A DNA stretch of 64,000 bases from positions 1,069,001 to 1,133,000 of the forward strand of contig CM076279.1 of NCBI GenBank assembly GCA_038380795.1, given 5' to 3'. The position numbers and the translations under genes are program-made. The stretch comes from Pyrocephalus nanus (taxonomy: Eukaryota; Chordata; Aves; Passeriformes; Tyrannidae). Below, piece after piece: positions 48,422 to 64,000 of this stretch (within the stretch, counting starts at the first letter, position 1; each line of letters opens with the position of its first letter). The notes below the pieces were generated by a model. That model was given only the letters and a program-made list of their open reading frames with translations, was not told the DNA's origin and did not search any database.

Positions 48422-48520
48422 GAGCAGCCGGTGCATGGGCAGTGCACGGGCACCGGCAGGAGCACGCTGCGCACCCCCGCCACGGGACCGCACTCGCCCC
48501 GCGCGCGGAACGCCCCTCCG
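48422..48520 (+). other. BAHCC1: BAHCC1 5' UTR exon (non-coding)
   Basis: A strong donor (CTCCG then GTAAGTAAC) follows 48520. A good acceptor (CCCTTTGCTGCAG) precedes 48422, behind about 110 bp of nearly pure pyrimidine. The block can therefore be an internal 99-nt UTR exon, or the 3' part of a longer first exon starting in the CpG island. Both readings fit the sequence. Confidence 0.6.
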
Positions 48521-48544
48521 GTAAGTAACTGCGATCCGCGGGTG

Positions 48545-49514
48545 GGTTTTTTGTTGTTGTTGTTGTTGCTGTTGTTGTTGTTTGGGGGTTATTTTAATTT
48601 CGGACGCTCCGGGGTTATTGTGTTTTTGGCTTTTTTTTTTTTTTTTGGTTTGGTTTGGGTTTTTTGTTTCCTTTTTTTTTTTTTTTTTTTTTTTTAGCCT
48701 TAACAATTTTTTGGCGTTATTTATTTTGGGCGTTAATTTTTTTTTTCTGTTTTGTTTTGCGTTTTCAGCATTATTTTTATTTGCGTTTTGCTTTATATAT
48801 TTTTTCTTTGCTTTCTTGGATTTATTATTTTTAGATTTTTGGACGTAAATTATTTTGCATTTTTGCCTTTTATTTTTTTCCGTTCTTTGTACATTTCCTT
48901 TTTTTGTGTGTGTGGGGTTTTTTATTTTATTTTTTTCCTCACTATTTATTTTTCGCTTTATTTGTTTGCAACCAAATATTTTTTGTATGTTTCCGGCATC
49001 AAAATATTTTCTCCGTTTGTCTATTTCCTTCAAAAATATTTTTTTCTCTTCACCTTTTTCCGCCGGAATATTTTCCCCTGTATCTCTTTCCACAAAAATA
49101 TTTTTCCCCTTCATCTTTTCCCATTAAAACATTTTTTCCTCTTTAGTCTTTTTATGTCAAAACATTTTTTGCCGTCAAGACTCATCGCTTTAAAGCGCTT
49201 CATCTTAAAATTTTGTCCGTTAAAATTTTTTGTGCGTGAAAACATTTGTTCATTAAATCATTTGCTTATCAAACGCTGCTTCACTGAACCGTTTGCGCTT
49301 TCAAACATTTTCGCACCGAGCCCTATTCGCCTTAAATTTTTCGCTGTAAATATTTTCCCCTTTCGGTTAATTCACGTTAATTTTTTTTTTTCGCTTTACA
49401 TTGTTTTTTTTTTTTTTTTACATCAATAAAAACCCCCACATTTTTATTTTTATGTAATTTTGTTCGGTTCTCCTTGAGCAAAACACACGTTTGTGTTTTT
49501 TTTTTTTTTTTCTC
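48545..49514 (+). repeat. T-rich strand-asymmetric tract with decayed 31-bp repeat (BAHCC1 intron 1)
   Basis: For almost 1 kb the plus strand is dominated by T, with few A and G, inside a region otherwise above 70% GC by eye. From 48974 to about 49190 a unit resembling AAATATTTTTCCCCTTC recurs at 48974, 49002, 49034, 49066, 49096, 49127 and 49160 (intervals 28-33 bp). The edges are T homopolymers and GTT repeats. Confidence 0.85.
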
Positions 49515-50530
49515 TCTCCCGGCCCGTGTTTCTCTCCGCGGGGCTCGGCCCGGCGCTCCCTCCCCCCGGTGCCCGCGGCCCCAGCCAGGGCCCCCCCGGG
49601 TCCCCCCGCGCCCCCCGGCCGCGCTCGCCCCCCGCGCCCCTTTGTTCGCCACCGCCCGGCCCGTGCCCGGCTCCCCCCGCAGGATCGGGCCCCGCGGCCC
49701 CGGCGCTGCCAGAACAATGACCCGGCGGGCGGGAGCCGCGGCCGGGCACCGGCACGGACCGGGAACCGCGGCCGGGACACCGGGGCCACACCGGGAAACC
49801 GGCGCAGGGCACCGGGCAAATACCGGGGAACCGCGGAGAGGAGGGGTGCAGGCACCGGGAAATACCGGGGAAGCGGAGCTGGAGGGGAAACTAGGGAGAT
49901 ACCGGGGAACCGGGGCTGGGGGACGGAAGGAAGGAAATAGTGGAAGCGCGGCGAGGGAGGCGCCGAGCACCGGGGAGACAGCGGGAACCGGGGGAGCCGA
50001 GGGCGATCGGGGGCCGAGCCCCGGGGAGATAGGGTCGGTGAGCCGGCGGAGATAAAAGAACGGAGCGCCGGGAAACTGGAGCTCGGCAGCGGGGAGAAAG
50101 GGCCGGAGCAGCGGGAACCGGGCCCCGAGCAGGGGGTGGCCGTGGCTGGGCTCCGGGGGACTGGGGTCGAGAACCGGGGACACCGGATAAAGGAGGGGGG
50201 CTGCGCTCTGGGAGCACCCGGAACAGGGAGGGGGAGGCTGTGCCCTCAGGAAACTGGGCACCACGAACTGGGGGTGCTGGGGAAGCTAGGGGCTGCAAAG
50301 CGGGGGTACCGGGGATGGGGGGGCTGTGCTCTGGGGATGGCGGGGAAACAGGCACCGTGCACCGGCAGTGCTGGGGAAACCGCGGCCCTGCGAGCCGGAG
50401 AGAAAGGGAGCTGTGCACTGGGCAAACTGGGAGTGGGGTACTGGGCGAGCGGGTTAGGGGGTGTGGGGGGATCTTGTACCCCCAGTCTGGCGGTGCTCTC
50501 ACTCTCTCTCCTTTCTCTCCCCCGAACCAG
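49515..50530 (+). other. BAHCC1: BAHCC1 intron 1, 3' half
   Basis: GC-rich, with a loose repeat on a GGGAAACCGGGGA / ACCGGG theme between about 49770 and 50430. No exon was recognised before the acceptor (CCCCGAACCAG) at 50530. Confidence 0.55.
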
Positions 50531-50605
50531 GAGCGGAGGATGAGCCGGCAGCCCCGGCGCGGAGCGCGGCAGGACGCCCGCCGAGCCGGCCCGGCGCGGC
50601 GCTGA

Positions 50606-63584
<12,979 letters not shown>

Positions 63585-64000
63585 GTGGGTGATCCCTGGT
63601 GCCCCCATCACCTCTCAGTGGCCCTGGTGCCTGCTGGTACTGGCATCCCCGGTGACCCCTGGTACTCTCTGGTGACCCCAATCATCCCTTGTAGCCCCCA
63701 GTATCCCGCTGTGTTGCCCAATGCCTATGAGTGTCCCCAGTGCACCCCAGTACCCCTAGCAGTCCCCAGTACACCCCAATTCCCCCAGTGCACCCTGTTC
63801 CATGGGCGTGGTGGGCTGCATTCCGTGCCATGCTGCCGTGCCATGCCATGCCCCGCTCGAAGCCGGGGCTCTGCTCCAGCGCTGGCTCCAGGCAGGCGCC
63901 GGGGATTCCCTCCCGGCTCGGCTTCCCCAGGGAATCCCAGGGGCCCCAGCAGGGATGGCCGAGCACTGTCCTGGCGCGTCCTCATTCCTGCTGTGTGGGG

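Noticed and set aside
48191..49429. Open frames rich in Phe/Leu (plus) or Lys/Asn (minus) around 48.5-49.4 kb
   Set aside because: They are produced by the T-rich tract. There are no conserved motifs, and the plus-strand frame lies in an intron after a strong donor.

Overview
This is nuclear DNA from a bird. The evidence is two 3'-end fragments of chicken-repeat-1 (CR1) LINEs, with the typical CR1 ending in which a run of GGAAGGTGTCCCTGCCCATG is followed by a CCAACCCAAACCATTC-type tail, together with short GT-AG introns, very GC-rich exons, several CpG islands and many small minisatellites. Five protein-coding genes are recognised by protein similarity recalled from memory. They are, left to right, CEP131 (minus), TEPSIN (minus), NDUFAF8 (plus), SLC38A10 (minus) and BAHCC1 (plus). 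This is the gene order of human 17q25.3, so a GC-rich avian microchromosome corresponding to human 17q (chicken chromosome 18 equivalent) is the natural inference.

Layout. 1-4040: the first eight coding exons of CEP131, running off the left edge. 4041-6086: a GC-rich spacer with a CCAAT/GC-box promoter near 5.54-5.78 kb and an unexplained minus-strand cluster of three AATAAA hexamers at 4.61 kb. 6087-9985: complete TEPSIN in 13 coding exons. 9986-10329: a CpG-rich bidirectional promoter with six CCAAT boxes shared by TEPSIN and NDUFAF8. 10330-10709: complete NDUFAF8 in three exons. About 10860-40332: complete SLC38A10 in 16 coding exons, convergent with NDUFAF8; their poly(A) signals overlap around 10.86 kb. 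40333-40560: SLC38A10 promoter CpG island. 40.6-47.8 kb: intergenic DNA with an orphan CpG island (42.9-43.4 kb) and several AT-rich islands that look like regulatory elements. 47.8-48.5 kb: BAHCC1 promoter. 48.4-64 kb: BAHCC1 5' UTR exon(s) and the first ten coding exons, about 1,295 codons, running off the right edge.

The genes do not form one pathway. CEP131 is a centriolar-satellite/ciliary protein, tepsin an AP-4 coat accessory protein, NDUFAF8 a mitochondrial complex I assembly factor, SLC38A10 an amino-acid transporter-like protein, and BAHCC1 a chromatin reader/silencer. All splice junctions listed were read from the sequence and their phases checked: coding totals are 337 codons (CEP131, partial), 572 aa (TEPSIN), 70 aa (NDUFAF8), 1,116 aa (SLC38A10) and 1,295 codons plus one base (BAHCC1, partial). 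No RNA gene, CRISPR array or intact mobile element was found.

No new molecular system is evident. The more unusual items are a non-canonical GC-AG intron in BAHCC1, a roughly 1-kb T-rich tract with a decayed 31-bp repeat in BAHCC1 intron 1, two full palindromic CREs in TEPSIN intron 1, a changed LC3-interaction core in tepsin, a coding minisatellite between tepsin's two AP-4 motifs, an orphan CpG island built from 31-bp CCAAT repeats and a 10-bp repeat, and palindromic homeodomain-type sites in non-coding DNA.
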